Assembly (NCBI RefSeq): GCF_003818115.1
Contig: NZ_RPOI01000023.1
Location: 1 to 64,000, forward strand
Direction: 5' to 3'
DNA length: 64,000 nucleotides
From: Citrobacter youngae
Lineage (GTDB): Bacteria > Pseudomonadota > Gammaproteobacteria > Enterobacterales > Enterobacteriaceae
Below the pieces are notes generated by a model, which saw only the letters and a list, made by a program, of their open reading frames with translations, was not told where the DNA came from and searched no databases. This document shows positions 48,586 through 61,441 of this stretch, piece by piece. The translations under genes and the position numbers were made by a program. Position 1 is the stretch's first letter. Each line of letters starts with the position of its first letter.

Positions 48586-49658
48586 TGTCGCTGACCCGCC
48601 TGTTGATCCGCGATTTTCGTAATATCGAAAACGCGGATCTCGCTTTATCTCCCGGCTTTAACTTCCTGGTAGGCGCTAACGGTAGCGGCAAAACCAGCGT
48701 GCTGGAAGCTATCTATACGCTCGGCCACGGTCGGGCGTTTCGCAGTTTGCAAATTGGTCGCGTGATCCGCCACGAACAGGAATCGTTTGTTTTACACGGG
48801 CGTTTGCAGGGTGATGAGCGTGAGACGTCGATTGGTCTGACGAAAGACAAACTGGGCGACAGTAAAGTGCGCATTGACGGCACTGACGGGCACAAGGTCG
48901 CGGAACTGGCGCACCTGATGCCGATGCAGCTGATCACGCCCGAGGGGTTTACTTTACTCAATGGCGGCCCCAAATACAGAAGAGCATTCCTTGACTGGGG
49001 ATGCTTTCACAATGAAGCCGGATTTTTCACCGCCTGGAGCAACCTGAAGCGCCTGCTCAAGCAGCGCAATGCGGCACTGCGCCAGGTAAGTCGTTATGAG
49101 CAACTCCGCCCGTGGGATAAAGAACTGATCCCGTTGGCGGAACAAATCAGCACCTGGCGCGCGGAGTACAGCGCCGGTATCGCGCAGGATATGGCGGATA
49201 CCTGCCAGCAGTTTCTTCCCGAATTTTCTCTCTCCTTCTCTTTCCAGCGCGGCTGGGAGAAAGAGACAGATTACGCCGAAGTGCTGGAACGCAGTTTTGA
49301 ACGCGATCGCATGTTGACCTACACCGCGCACGGCCCGCATAAGGCGGATTTCCGCATTCGCGCCGACGGTGCGCCGGTGGAAGATACGTTGTCGCGTGGG
49401 CAGCTCAAGCTGCTGATGTGCGCCTTACGTCTGGCGCAAGGGGAGTTTCTGACCCGTGAAAGCGGGCGGCGCTGCCTGTACCTGATAGATGATTTTGCCT
49501 CTGAACTGGATGACGCGCGTCGCGGACTGCTGGCCAGCCGCTTAAAAGCCACGCAATCTCAGGTCTTTGTCAGCGCAATCAGCGCTGAACACGTTATAGA
49601 CATGTCCGATGAAAATTCGAAGATGTTTACCGTGGAAAAGGGTAAAATAACGGATTAA
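48585..49658 (+). CDS. recF: RecF recombination mediator ATPase
   Basis: A 357-residue SMC/ABC-like ATPase that with RecO and RecR loads RecA at gaps. Walker A is GANGSGKTS (about 30-38), the signature is LSRGQLKLL and Walker B is [12 protein letters not shown]. Start overlaps the dnaN stop by one base. Confidence 0.97.
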   Translation: MSLTRLLIRDFRNIENADLALSPGFNFLVGANGSGKTSVLEAIYTLGHGRAFRSLQIGRVIRHEQESFVLHGRLQGDERETSIGLTKDKLGDSKVRIDGTDGHKVAELAHLMPMQLITPEGFTLLNGGPKYRRAFLDWGCFHNEAGFFTAWSNLKRLLKQRNAALRQVSRYEQLRPWDKELIPLAEQISTWRAEYSAGIAQDMADTCQQFLPEFSLSFSFQRGWEKETDYAEVLERSFERDRMLTYTAHGPHKADFRIRADGAPVEDTLSRGQLKLLMCALRLAQGEFLTRESGRRCLYLIDDFASELDDARRGLLASRLKATQSQVFVSAISAEHVIDMSDENSKMFTVEKGKITD

Positions 49659-49668
49659 CCCAAGATAA

Positions 49669-52101
<2,433 letters not shown>

Positions 52102-52121
52102 CATGTACCTCAGGCCTGCTC

Positions 52122-52201
52122 CTGTAGGCCTGATAAGCGAAGCGCCATCAGGCAGTTCGTCTGCGTTTGCCGGATGGCGGCTCAGGCCCTATCCGCCCTA
52201 C
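52122..52201. repeat. BIME downstream of gyrB
   Basis: TGTAGGCCTGATAAGCGAAG with GCCATCAGGCA, then GCCGGATGGCGGCTCAGG with CTATCCGCCCTAC: two inverted REP units. The rest of 52202-52314 carries a CGGGGAACTC ribosome region for yidA. Confidence 0.9.
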
Positions 52202-52314
52202 CATCGATTGTCAAAAGGGGAATCCCGATTCCCCTTTCCATCCCCCTTTTCGTAGCTGTTTTTTGAGCGGAATCGCGTTAGCATGAGGATGGACTCATTT
52301 AATCCGGGGAACTC

Positions 52315-53127
52315 ATGGCTATCAAACTTATTGCTATCGACATGGATGGCACACTTCTGCTGCCCGATCACACCATTTCACCAGCGGTCAAAACGGCGAT
52401 TGCCGCGGCACGCGCGCGAGGTGTGAATGTGGTGCTGACCACGGGGCGCCCGTATGCTGGCGTCCACAGCTATCTGAAAGAACTGCATATGGAACAACCC
52501 GGTGACTACTGTATTACCTACAACGGTGCGCTGGTGCAGAAAGCCGGAGATGGAAGCACCGTCGCGCAAACCGCGCTGAGCTATGATGATTACCGCTTCC
52601 TGGAACAACTCTCCAGGACGGTCGGCTCGCATTTCCACGCACTCGATCGCAATACTCTGTATACCGCCAACCGTGATATCAGTTACTACACGGTGCATGA
52701 GTCTTTTGTCGCGACCATCCCGCTGGTGTTCTGTGAAGCAGAGAAAATGGACCCGGCGACCCAGTTCCTGAAAGTGATGATGATTGATGAACCAGAAATC
52801 CTCGATCAAGCCATCTCGCGTATTCCAGCAGAGGTAAAAGAGAAGTACACCGTGCTGAAAAGTGCGCCATATTTCCTCGAAATTCTGGATAAACGCGTCA
52901 ATAAAGGCACTGGCGTGAAATCGCTGGCCGATGCGTTAGGAATTAAAGCCGAAGAGGTGATGGCGATTGGCGATCAGGAAAATGATATCGCGATGATCGA
53001 ATACGCAGGCGTAGGCGTTGCAATGGATAATGCTATTTCGTCGGTGAAAGAAGTGGCTAACTTCGTGACGAAATCCAATCTTGAAGACGGCGTAGCCTGG
53101 GCGATTGAGAAATACGTTCTCTCCTGA
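52315..53127 (+). CDS. yidA: YidA, HAD-family (Cof-type) sugar phosphatase
   Basis: A 270-residue HAD IIB phosphatase acting on sugar phosphates such as erythrose-4-phosphate and alpha-glucose-1-phosphate in E. coli. Motif I DMDGTLL (residues 9-15), motif II TTGR, motif III Lys in NKGTGV, motif IV GDQENDIAM. A hairpin follows. Confidence 0.96.
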   Translation: MAIKLIAIDMDGTLLLPDHTISPAVKTAIAAARARGVNVVLTTGRPYAGVHSYLKELHMEQPGDYCITYNGALVQKAGDGSTVAQTALSYDDYRFLEQLSRTVGSHFHALDRNTLYTANRDISYYTVHESFVATIPLVFCEAEKMDPATQFLKVMMIDEPEILDQAISRIPAEVKEKYTVLKSAPYFLEILDKRVNKGTGVKSLADALGIKAEEVMAIGDQENDIAMIEYAGVGVAMDNAISSVKEVANFVTKSNLEDGVAWAIEKYVLS

Positions 53128-53134
53128 TACACGT

Positions 53135-53156
53135 ATGCCTGGCTTCGGCCAGGCAT
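53135..53156. other. UUCG-capped hairpin after yidA
   Basis: ATGCCTGGC pairs perfectly with GCCAGGCAT around a TTCG tetraloop, an extra-stable RNA hairpin. There is no T-run on either strand, so it may be a processing end or a weak terminator. The gap to 53301 also holds an imperfect palindrome TGTGAAATCGCACA (53200-53213) and a TATACT hexamer (53242-53247), the best promoter candidate for the next gene. Confidence 0.6.
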
Positions 53157-53300
53157 AAAACATTAAGAATGTTATAAAAATCATGTTTGTATTATCAGAT
53201 GTGAAATCGCACATTAATCCCCCCACTTAGCACGTAACTTCTATACTCTCCCCCCCTTCTTTTATATTCGGGCGATTCCTGCCTGCAACTATGTTTCCTT

Positions 53301-54311
53301 ATGACTAACACACGCATCCGCCTGGTGTTGATGACGTCTTCCTGTTTGGCTTTTCAGGCCTGGGCTGCGACGGATTCTGGCTCAACATTGACACCGCTGT
53401 ATGACTATCAGGACGATGGTCAGGCTACTTCTTTGCCGACAAAACCCGCGGCTAAACCAACCACAAGCCACTCTGTTTTGCCGTTTTTAGGTGAGGAGGC
53501 ACATAAACGTGGCTACGACCTGCCTGAGCCGTTTGGCGTGAATATTAACTACATGAATATCAGGCAAAACATTAATGTAGACAGCATCAATTTCAACGGT
53601 CTTTCCCTGCGCGGTCACTCGTTGGATAACGCGTTTAAAATCAACGTCGGCAACACTCGGGAGAGAAGTAAAACCGAAACCTTAAAACTGGATGCCTGGC
53701 TGCTGCCCTTTATGAACGTCTATGGTCTGATTGGCTATACCGACGGACACTCTGTTTCGCAGATAGGTGTAGGAATCAAAGGACCACGTAAATACCGTAC
53801 ACCAGCCAATTTGCAGAATCTGGCATTTCAGCTCGACTTTAAAGGCACAACCTACGGTGTAGGAACGACTCTGGTTGGTGGAGTGGGCAACTGGTTTACG
53901 GCTTTTGATGCCAACTATACGCAAACACAGTTCGATATCCTTGATGGCAGTATTAATGCCTTTACCATCTCTCCGCGTGTAGGTTATCGCTTTACCACTC
54001 CCGGCATGGAGACCCTGCACATGCCATCCGGTAAGTTAAATCTGTGGGTGGGCAGCATGTATCAGGATGTGCAGCAAGAATTTAGCGGCAGCCTGAACGA
54101 TCTCACGATGCCTTCTGCGGCGCTGCAAAAAATGGTGGATATTGCGAACAAGGATAGCAATGGTCGCTTCGATGTTAAACAACACCTGCAATCCCCCTGG
54201 AACGTGCTGGTAGGCGCGCAATATGAGTTGACCCGCAACGTTAATATCACCACCGAAATTGGCTTCGCCGACCGTAATAGCTTCTTTGCTGCGGGAGAGT
54301 ATCGTTTTTGA
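53301..54311 (+). CDS. Predicted outer-membrane beta-barrel protein (first gene of three-gene envelope operon)
   Basis: I do not recognise a named family. The 336-residue product starts MTNTRIRLVLMTSSCLAFQA with a Sec signal peptide cleaved after AWA (about residue 22). A low-complexity T/P/K-rich linker (about 35-58) follows. The body alternates polar and hydrophobic residues and is rich in Gly, Asn and Tyr, and the protein ends EYRF with a terminal Phe, the usual outer-membrane barrel signature. No lipobox. The ATG at 53301 has only a weak ribosome site. Its stop overlaps the TTG start of the next gene. A porin-like or surface role is inferred only. Confidence 0.8.
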   Translation: MTNTRIRLVLMTSSCLAFQAWAATDSGSTLTPLYDYQDDGQATSLPTKPAAKPTTSHSVLPFLGEEAHKRGYDLPEPFGVNINYMNIRQNINVDSINFNGLSLRGHSLDNAFKINVGNTRERSKTETLKLDAWLLPFMNVYGLIGYTDGHSVSQIGVGIKGPRKYRTPANLQNLAFQLDFKGTTYGVGTTLVGGVGNWFTAFDANYTQTQFDILDGSINAFTISPRVGYRFTTPGMETLHMPSGKLNLWVGSMYQDVQQEFSGSLNDLTMPSAALQKMVDIANKDSNGRFDVKQHLQSPWNVLVGAQYELTRNVNITTEIGFADRNSFFAAGEYRF

Positions 54312-55438
54312 CGCGCATCGGCCTGCTTCTGTTTTTATGCCTGTTTGCCGGATACGTTCAGTCGGCGCTGCCGACCCGCAATGAGATTGACGGCTGGCTG
54401 AATAAACTGGGCGCCAGCGATAACTTTAACGCCACTAAAGGTATCGACTGGGGAGTGATGCCTGGGCCGTTTTATACCCCAGAACTGGGGCTGGGGATCG
54501 GGACGGCGGTGGTGGGGATGTATCGACCCGATCCGAACGATACGGTGAGTCAAAACTCGACGCTGACGTTGAGCGGCTACTTTAGCTCAACGGGGGCCTT
54601 TGGCATCACGATGCAAAATTATGCTTTTTTCGCCGACGATCGCTGGCGTTTCTTTCTTAATGGCGCATTAACAGATACCCCAACCTACTACTGGGGGCAG
54701 GGTTTTAGCGCCGGAGATAAAGATAGCCAAAAACAGCAATATACCGCTCAGGTCCTGGATTTGCGTCCAACGCTATACCGGCGGTTAGCGCCTAACATCT
54801 ATCTGGGGGTCGGCTGGTCGCTGAATACCCAGCATGCTGCGCAAATGGACGACAACGATCCGCCGAAAATTGAAACTACGCCGCAGGGGGCATCGGTTCT
54901 CAGTTCCGGGAGTAGCGTGGAACTGAGCTGGGACGATCGTGATTTCGTACCCAATCCGCGTAAAGGGCAGTATGCCGATGTGCGCTACACCCGCTTTACT
55001 CCTGAGGTGGGGAGCGATACCCGGTTTGATGAATACCAGTTGCATTACAGTCGTTACCACTCGCTGGACGATAAAAACGTGCTGGCATGGGAGGCAGATG
55101 GCACGTTTACCCAGGGAGCAGTGCCGTGGAGCACGATGCCGCTGCTCGGTAGCAATCAACGCATGCGCGGTTATTACGAAGGGCGCTATCGGGACAAGAA
55201 TGTCGTCAGCGGGCAACTTGAGTATCGCCGCAAGCTCGATTGGCGGCACGGCGTGGTCGGTTGGCTGGGTGCAGGGACTATGGGGCCATCATTTAGTGCG
55301 CTGGACGACGGACGACTCCTGCCCTCGGCAGGAGTCGGTTATCGCTTTGAATTCAAGCCGCGCGTCAATGTACGCCTGGATTACGGCATCGGCAAAGGCA
55401 GCAGCGGTTTCTATTTTCAGGTCGGAGAGGCATTTTGA
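54308..55438 (+). CDS. POTRA-less BamA/TamA-family (bacterial surface antigen) barrel protein
   Basis: A 376-residue exported protein: signal peptide MTRIGLLLFLCLFAGYVQS, then no room for POTRA domains, so nearly the whole protein is a D15-type C-terminal barrel. Matches to Omp85 are the DDRDFVPNPRKG strand (about 219-230) and the loop-6-like QRMRGYYEGRYRD (about 284-296), corresponding to the VRGF/Y motif; the final residue is Phe. The start is TTG at 54308, sharing bases with the upstream TGA (TTGA); no ATG or GTG precedes or lies within the signal peptide. The partner or substrate is unknown; neighbouring genes suggest a shared envelope function. Confidence 0.85.
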   Translation: MTRIGLLLFLCLFAGYVQSALPTRNEIDGWLNKLGASDNFNATKGIDWGVMPGPFYTPELGLGIGTAVVGMYRPDPNDTVSQNSTLTLSGYFSSTGAFGITMQNYAFFADDRWRFFLNGALTDTPTYYWGQGFSAGDKDSQKQQYTAQVLDLRPTLYRRLAPNIYLGVGWSLNTQHAAQMDDNDPPKIETTPQGASVLSSGSSVELSWDDRDFVPNPRKGQYADVRYTRFTPEVGSDTRFDEYQLHYSRYHSLDDKNVLAWEADGTFTQGAVPWSTMPLLGSNQRMRGYYEGRYRDKNVVSGQLEYRRKLDWRHGVVGWLGAGTMGPSFSALDDGRLLPSAGVGYRFEFKPRVNVRLDYGIGKGSSGFYFQVGEAF

Positions 55439-56559
55439 GCAGGTTGCTGAAAACTATGTCGTTACTGGCATCACTTCTCGCAGGCAGCGCTGGGGCGGCA
55501 CTACCAGTGGCATTAGATCTGTCTCCGCAGGTAACAACGAGAGCGACCACCGCGTGGCCTGCTATGCCGCCACAGCCACTGCCTAAAGGGTTACGTCCTT
55601 GCTGTGCATTTGGCTACAACTTGCATGCGGAATTGCTGGGCATGCCGGTACCGTTTTATCAGCTGGATAACGTGGTCCCGGCGAGCCACCTTGGATTGCA
55701 TCAGTACAACGATAGCATGCTGGCCGGGCTGGAAAACCTGACCGGCTTAAGCCGTGAAAATAACGGCATTCTCTACACCACGCACGGTGGCTTTATTGAT
55801 ACCGCCCACGTGCGTGATACCGCTGATATGACGGTCTATATCTTTAGTCAGATCCTGCCGAAACTGGGACAGGCTTTTACGCTCGATCTGGATAGCGAAC
55901 TGGCCCAGCGTCGGTTAGTGTTTAATGCCTTTACACCACCAACCGATCCTGTCGCGCGTTACACGCTGGCAGCCTGGCTGGCCGCTCATCTGGCGTTTCA
56001 GGTCGCGGAGTGGCATGAAATTGCGCAATGGTACGGTTTTGAGTCTGTTCCCGGATTTTCTGAAGGTGTTTCTGCATTTTCGCCAGAGGATCTTTACTCC
56101 AATCTGCTTGGTGCCCGCCTGGCGGTGTCGCTGATTCTGGAGGGGCAAACAGTTTCTCAGGGGGTTTACGAGGTGGCGATGGGGACGGCACTTCGCCAGG
56201 CTCTTGTCCATCTTGGCGCTCAGTCGCCGGAACTCACCCGTTTCCATTTCGATATGCTGGACGGCCGCTGGTGGAACAGTCGGCGTCGGGTGCCGGAAAA
56301 GTATCTGGTGCTGCGGCGTAACTATCAGATGGGGGATAATCGTTTGCCGACACGCGTGCCTGGCGAGCGGGCTGTTCTGCAGCGACTGGCGCTGCCGCAC
56401 CGCTGGCAGGGCGTTGATCTCAATGCTGTCGGAGAGTTGCAACTGTGGCCGGGTACAGCAATGGAGCAGTTACCGCCACCCATTCGTTACTATACGTTCG
56501 AGGACTTCCCCGCTTTGGCTGTGAACGCTCAGCAAGCTGATGCGCTTGCGGCCCGCTAA
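55435..56559 (+). CDS. Exported DUF4056-like protein with candidate metal-binding histidines
   Basis: A 374-residue protein with signal peptide MSRLLKTMSLLASLLAGSAG and no lipobox, so probably periplasmic. I assign it tentatively to DUF4056 from memory of family appearance. Conserved-looking elements are a Cys pair (56-57) in RPCCAFG, THGGFIDTAHVRDTAD (116-131), and AEWHEIAQWYG (191-201). His117, His125, Asp128, His194 and Glu195 could form a metal site like that of a hydrolase; this is inference. The start is TTG at 55435, again within a TTGA overlap, with GGAGAGG 6 bp upstream; an ATG at 55456 is the alternative but shortens the basic end of the signal peptide. Confidence 0.8.
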   Translation: MSRLLKTMSLLASLLAGSAGAALPVALDLSPQVTTRATTAWPAMPPQPLPKGLRPCCAFGYNLHAELLGMPVPFYQLDNVVPASHLGLHQYNDSMLAGLENLTGLSRENNGILYTTHGGFIDTAHVRDTADMTVYIFSQILPKLGQAFTLDLDSELAQRRLVFNAFTPPTDPVARYTLAAWLAAHLAFQVAEWHEIAQWYGFESVPGFSEGVSAFSPEDLYSNLLGARLAVSLILEGQTVSQGVYEVAMGTALRQALVHLGAQSPELTRFHFDMLDGRWWNSRRRVPEKYLVLRRNYQMGDNRLPTRVPGERAVLQRLALPHRWQGVDLNAVGELQLWPGTAMEQLPPPIRYYTFEDFPALAVNAQQADALAAR

Positions 56560-56623
56560 AGGCTTATGGGATACGCGCTGTGCGTGGTAAAAAGGAGCGG
56601 TATTTTTCGTCCGGGACACCACC

Positions 56624-57850
56624 ATGAAACAAATCACCTTTGCAGCGCGTAATCATCAGCTTACCAATATCAACACCTGGACACCGGACAGCCAGTGGCT
56701 GGTCTTTGATGTGCGTCCTTCCGGTGCATCGTTTACCGGAGAGACGATTGAACGCGTCAATATTCACACCGGTGAAGTGGCGGTGATTTACCGTGCTACG
56801 CAAGGCGCACACGTCGGCGTGGTGACCGTTCATCCAAAAGCCGAAAAATATGTGTTCATTCATGGACCAGAAAACCCTGATGAAACATGGTATTACGATT
56901 TTCATCATCGACGTGGTGTGATTGCTACGCAGGCAGAGGTGGGGAATCTGGATGCGATGGATATTACTGCGCCGTATACCCCAGGCGCGCTGCGCGGTGG
57001 TAGTCATGTGCATGTTTTTAGCCCAAACGGCGAGTTTGTCAGTTTCACCTATAACGATCACGTGCTACATGAGCGCTCACCGGCGCTGGATTTACGCAAT
57101 GTCGGCGTTGCTGCGCCGTATGGGCCGGTGAAGGTCTCCGCGCAGCATCCCCGTGAATACAGCGGGAACTCTTGGTGCGTGCTGGTGAGCCAGACGACAC
57201 CAACGCCAAAACCGGGGAGCGATGAGATTAACCGCGCTTATGAAGAAGGCTGGGTGGGGGATCATACGCTGGCCTTTATCGGCGACACGTTGTCTGTCAG
57301 TGGCGAAAAAGTACCGGAACTGTTTATCGTTGATTTGCCACGCCATGAAAGTGGCTGGAAACAGCCTGGCGAGGCACCTCTGGAAGGAACGGAAGCAACA
57401 ATGCCTGCGCCACCAGCCGGCATCGTTCAGCGCCGTCTGACGTTTACTCATGATCGCGCCTTCCCGGGGCTGGTGAATCAACCGCGGCATTGGGTGCGCA
57501 GTAATCCAACGGCAGCCGAAATTGCGTTTCTGATGCGTGATGACAACGGTATCGTGCAGTTATGGTTGATTTCCCCACAGGGAGGAGAACCGCGTCAGCT
57601 TACCCGCTGTGACACGGATATTCAGTCAGCATTCAACTGGCATCCGTCGGGAAAATGGTTGGGATTTGTACTGCAGAACAGAATCGCTTGTTGTGATGCG
57701 CAGACGGGAGAGATTGAATTTTTAACGACCAGCCATGGCAACCCACCTTCAGCAGATGCGATCGTCTTCTCTCCTGATGGCCGACAGGTTGCATGGATGG
57801 AAGACGTCGACGGTTTCCGCCAGCTATGGGTGACAGAAACCAGACGTTAA
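56624..57850 (+). CDS. yidR: YidR, TolB-like beta-propeller protein
   Basis: A 408-residue protein with WD40/PD40-like repeats, for example HVHVFSPNGEFVSFTYND and FSPDGRQVAWMEDVDG. Without signal peptide, so cytoplasmic as predicted. A few residues shorter than the E. coli protein as I recall it. The function is unknown. The 64-bp gap from the preceding operon leaves read-through possible. It converges on yidQ with a 1-nt gap. Confidence 0.9.
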   Translation: MKQITFAARNHQLTNINTWTPDSQWLVFDVRPSGASFTGETIERVNIHTGEVAVIYRATQGAHVGVVTVHPKAEKYVFIHGPENPDETWYYDFHHRRGVIATQAEVGNLDAMDITAPYTPGALRGGSHVHVFSPNGEFVSFTYNDHVLHERSPALDLRNVGVAAPYGPVKVSAQHPREYSGNSWCVLVSQTTPTPKPGSDEINRAYEEGWVGDHTLAFIGDTLSVSGEKVPELFIVDLPRHESGWKQPGEAPLEGTEATMPAPPAGIVQRRLTFTHDRAFPGLVNQPRHWVRSNPTAAEIAFLMRDDNGIVQLWLISPQGGEPRQLTRCDTDIQSAFNWHPSGKWLGFVLQNRIACCDAQTGEIEFLTTSHGNPPSADAIVFSPDGRQVAWMEDVDGFRQLWVTETRR

Positions 57851-57851
57851 C

Positions 57852-58187
57852 TTAAGGCGCAGGCATTTGAGCTGGGGGGATAACGGCGTTGGTGGCTTGC
57901 GTTCTCTCCTCGCTCTTTTCTACGCGAGATCGAACCGAGTTATCTTTGCGAAAGAGATCCCACGGAAGCAGTACCGTATCCAGAACCGCGGTAAAAGGCA
58001 TATCCAGAATCGCCAGCGACTTTGTTCCCCAGTTTGTATCACTTTCGCTAATCATTGTGGCGCTGGCGCGCGTGCCAGGATATATCCCTTCTTTCCCTCC
58101 GGTATGTGACATCACGCTGGAACAGCCGCTGATAAAAACCATCCCGCTGCACATCATCAGTGTTAACACTATTTTTTTTATCATCAT
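57852..58187 (-). CDS. yidQ: YidQ, small outer-membrane lipoprotein (DUF1375)
   Basis: A 111-residue lipoprotein: signal MMIKKIVLTLMMCSGMVFIS ending with lipobox ISGC, lipidated Cys22, then SSVMSHTGG and the DUF1375 core with PGTRASATM and LDMPFTAVLDTVLLPWDLF. The acyl-proximal SS favours outer-membrane sorting. Function unknown. Confidence 0.9.
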   Translation of the reverse strand: MMIKKIVLTLMMCSGMVFISGCSSVMSHTGGKEGIYPGTRASATMISESDTNWGTKSLAILDMPFTAVLDTVLLPWDLFRKDNSVRSRVEKSEERTQATNAVIPPAQMPAP

Positions 58188-58356
58188 TATTTCATCTGCT
58201 AATCATCGTGTTTGCAGGGTGAGTTAAAGCGATCCGTTGCGAAAATAACATCACCATCTTGTCGCACTGTGGCGGCAATCGCGATTTAACGATAACGACT
58301 GCTCCCCCCAGTGTATGCAATAGACAACAAACTGCAAAAAAAGTCAGAGGAGTACG

Positions 58357-58385
58357 CTTGAAAAGTTTGTATTAAGACCCATTTT
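58357..58385 (+). promoter_or_regulatory. Sigma-32 heat-shock promoter of ibpAB
   Basis: CTTGAAA (58357-58363) and CCCATTTT (58378-58385), spaced by 14 bp, fit the RpoH consensus (CTTGAAA N11-16 CCCCATNT). It is the only gene-proximal promoter of this type in the window. Confidence 0.88.
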
Positions 58386-58394
58386 TAGGGTGTA

Positions 58395-58489
58395 GACAAA
58401 TGAAGGGCATGCCTGATGGGTGTCCTGGCTACCTGACCTGTCCAAGATGGAAGGTCCAACATTCTCGCTGATTTCAGGAGCTATTGATT
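58395..58489 (+). promoter_or_regulatory. ROSE-type RNA thermometer in the ibpA leader
   Basis: The leader of roughly 95 nt has several hairpins; in the last, CTCGCTGATTTCAGGAG pairs the Shine-Dalgarno AGGAG with the upstream CTC/CGCTGA segment, the short U/CGCU motif typical of ROSE elements. The sequence near the start matches the known E. coli ibpA thermometer. Heat melts the helix and opens translation. Confidence 0.8.
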
Positions 58490-58903
58490 ATGCGTAACTT
58501 TGATTTATCCCCGCTATACCGTTCTGCTATTGGATTTGATCGTCTGTTTAACCTGCTGGAAAACAACCAGGGCCAAAGCAATGGTGGCTACCCTCCGTAC
58601 AACGTTGAGCTGGTAGACGAAAACCACTACCGCATTGCGATTGCCGTTGCGGGCTTTGCTGAAAGCGAGCTGGAAATTACCGCCCAGGATAATTTGCTGG
58701 TGGTGAAAGGCGCGCATGCGGACGAGCAAAAAGAACGTACTTACCTGTACCAGGGTATTGCCGAACGCAACTTCGAACGCAAGTTCCAGTTAGCGGAGAA
58801 CATCCACGTTCGCGGCGCAAACCTGGTAAACGGTCTGCTGTATATCGAGCTTGAGCGCGTGATTCCTGAAGCGAACAAACCGCGCCGCATCGAAATCAAC
58901 TAA
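58490..58903 (+). CDS. ibpA: IbpA, small heat-shock protein
   Basis: A 137-residue Hsp20-family chaperone that coats aggregating proteins and hands them to DnaK and ClpB. The alpha-crystallin domain spans about residues 35-125, with [18 protein letters not shown] and the C-terminal IEIN anchoring motif. The ATG at 58490 ([11 protein letters not shown]) is preferred to one two codons earlier because it directly follows the AGGAG site. Confidence 0.97.
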   Translation: MRNFDLSPLYRSAIGFDRLFNLLENNQGQSNGGYPPYNVELVDENHYRIAIAVAGFAESELEITAQDNLLVVKGAHADEQKERTYLYQGIAERNFERKFQLAENIHVRGANLVNGLLYIELERVIPEANKPRRIEIN

Positions 58904-58997
58904 TTTATCTGTCGGGCCGCTTGCGCGGCCCTGCTAAGCACAGGCTTGCCGTCAGGGAGCCGAAAGGTACTTACTCGCTTCTTAGAAGGAGAATATT
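58904..58997 (+). promoter_or_regulatory. ibpA-ibpB intergenic leader with hairpins
   Basis: GGGCCGC/GCGGCCC around TTGC (58914-58931) forms a strong processing hairpin, and CTTC/GAAG (about 58979-58988) partly covers the AAGGAG site of ibpB. This fits separate thermosensitive control of ibpB, reported in E. coli. Confidence 0.65.
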
Positions 58998-59426
58998 ATG
59001 CGTAACTACGATTTATCCCCACTGCTGCGTCAATGGATCGGTTTTGACAAACTGGCCAATGCATTACAAAACGCTGGTGAAAGCCAAAGCTTCCCACCCT
59101 ATAACATCGAAAAGAGCGATGATAACCACTACCGCATTACCCTTGCGTTAGCCGGTTTCCGTCAGGAAGATTTGGATATTCAACTGGAAGGCACGCGTCT
59201 GACCGTAAAAGGTACGCCGCAGCAGCCGGAAAAAGAGACCAAATGGTTGCATCAGGGGCTGGTCACTCAATCATTCAGTCTGAGCTTTACGCTGGCTGAA
59301 AATATGGAAGTCTCCGGCGCAAGCTTCACCAATGGCTTGCTGCATATTGATTTGACCCGTAATGAACCTGAAACCATTGCTCCACAACGTATCGCCATCA
59401 GCGAACGTCCCGCATTAAATAGCTAA
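58998..59426 (+). CDS. ibpB: IbpB, small heat-shock protein
   Basis: A 142-residue partner of IbpA. It has the alpha-crystallin domain (about 35-125) and the IAI motif ([10 protein letters not shown]) near the C-terminus. Paralogous to ibpA, with a similar [12 protein letters not shown] start. An intergenic hairpin lies upstream and a terminator downstream. Confidence 0.97.
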   Translation: MRNYDLSPLLRQWIGFDKLANALQNAGESQSFPPYNIEKSDDNHYRITLALAGFRQEDLDIQLEGTRLTVKGTPQQPEKETKWLHQGLVTQSFSLSFTLAENMEVSGASFTNGLLHIDLTRNEPETIAPQRIAISERPALNS

Positions 59427-59430
59427 ATAG

Positions 59431-61212
<1,782 letters not shown>

Positions 61213-61243
61213 AACTGACCTATCCAGTCAGCATATCCAGGAA

Positions 61244-61318
61244 TGCCTGATGCGCTGCGCTTATCCGACCTACATCGTTCACTGTAGGCCGGATAAGGCG
61301 CCAGTCGCCATCCGGCAT
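61244..61318. repeat. BIME downstream of yidE
   Basis: TGCCTGATGCGCTGCGCTTA and TGTAGGCCGGATAAGGCG with CGCCATCCGGCA make two REP units. The rest of 61319-61441 shows no gene; the ribosome site GAAGGAG precedes yidH. Confidence 0.9.
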
Positions 61319-61441
61319 TTCAAAGCACATCTCTCTTTTCCATTGTCTCATCACATTACACTCCCTTTCGTTTGCGAATCAGGTTCATACTCTTTCACTG
61401 TTCCGGTATAACGACCAGACTACAATATTGAAGGAGTCGCC

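Noticed and set aside
53200..53213. CRP site before the envelope operon
   Set aside because: The spacing between half-sites is 6 bp between TGTG and CACA instead of 8; reported only as an unknown palindrome.
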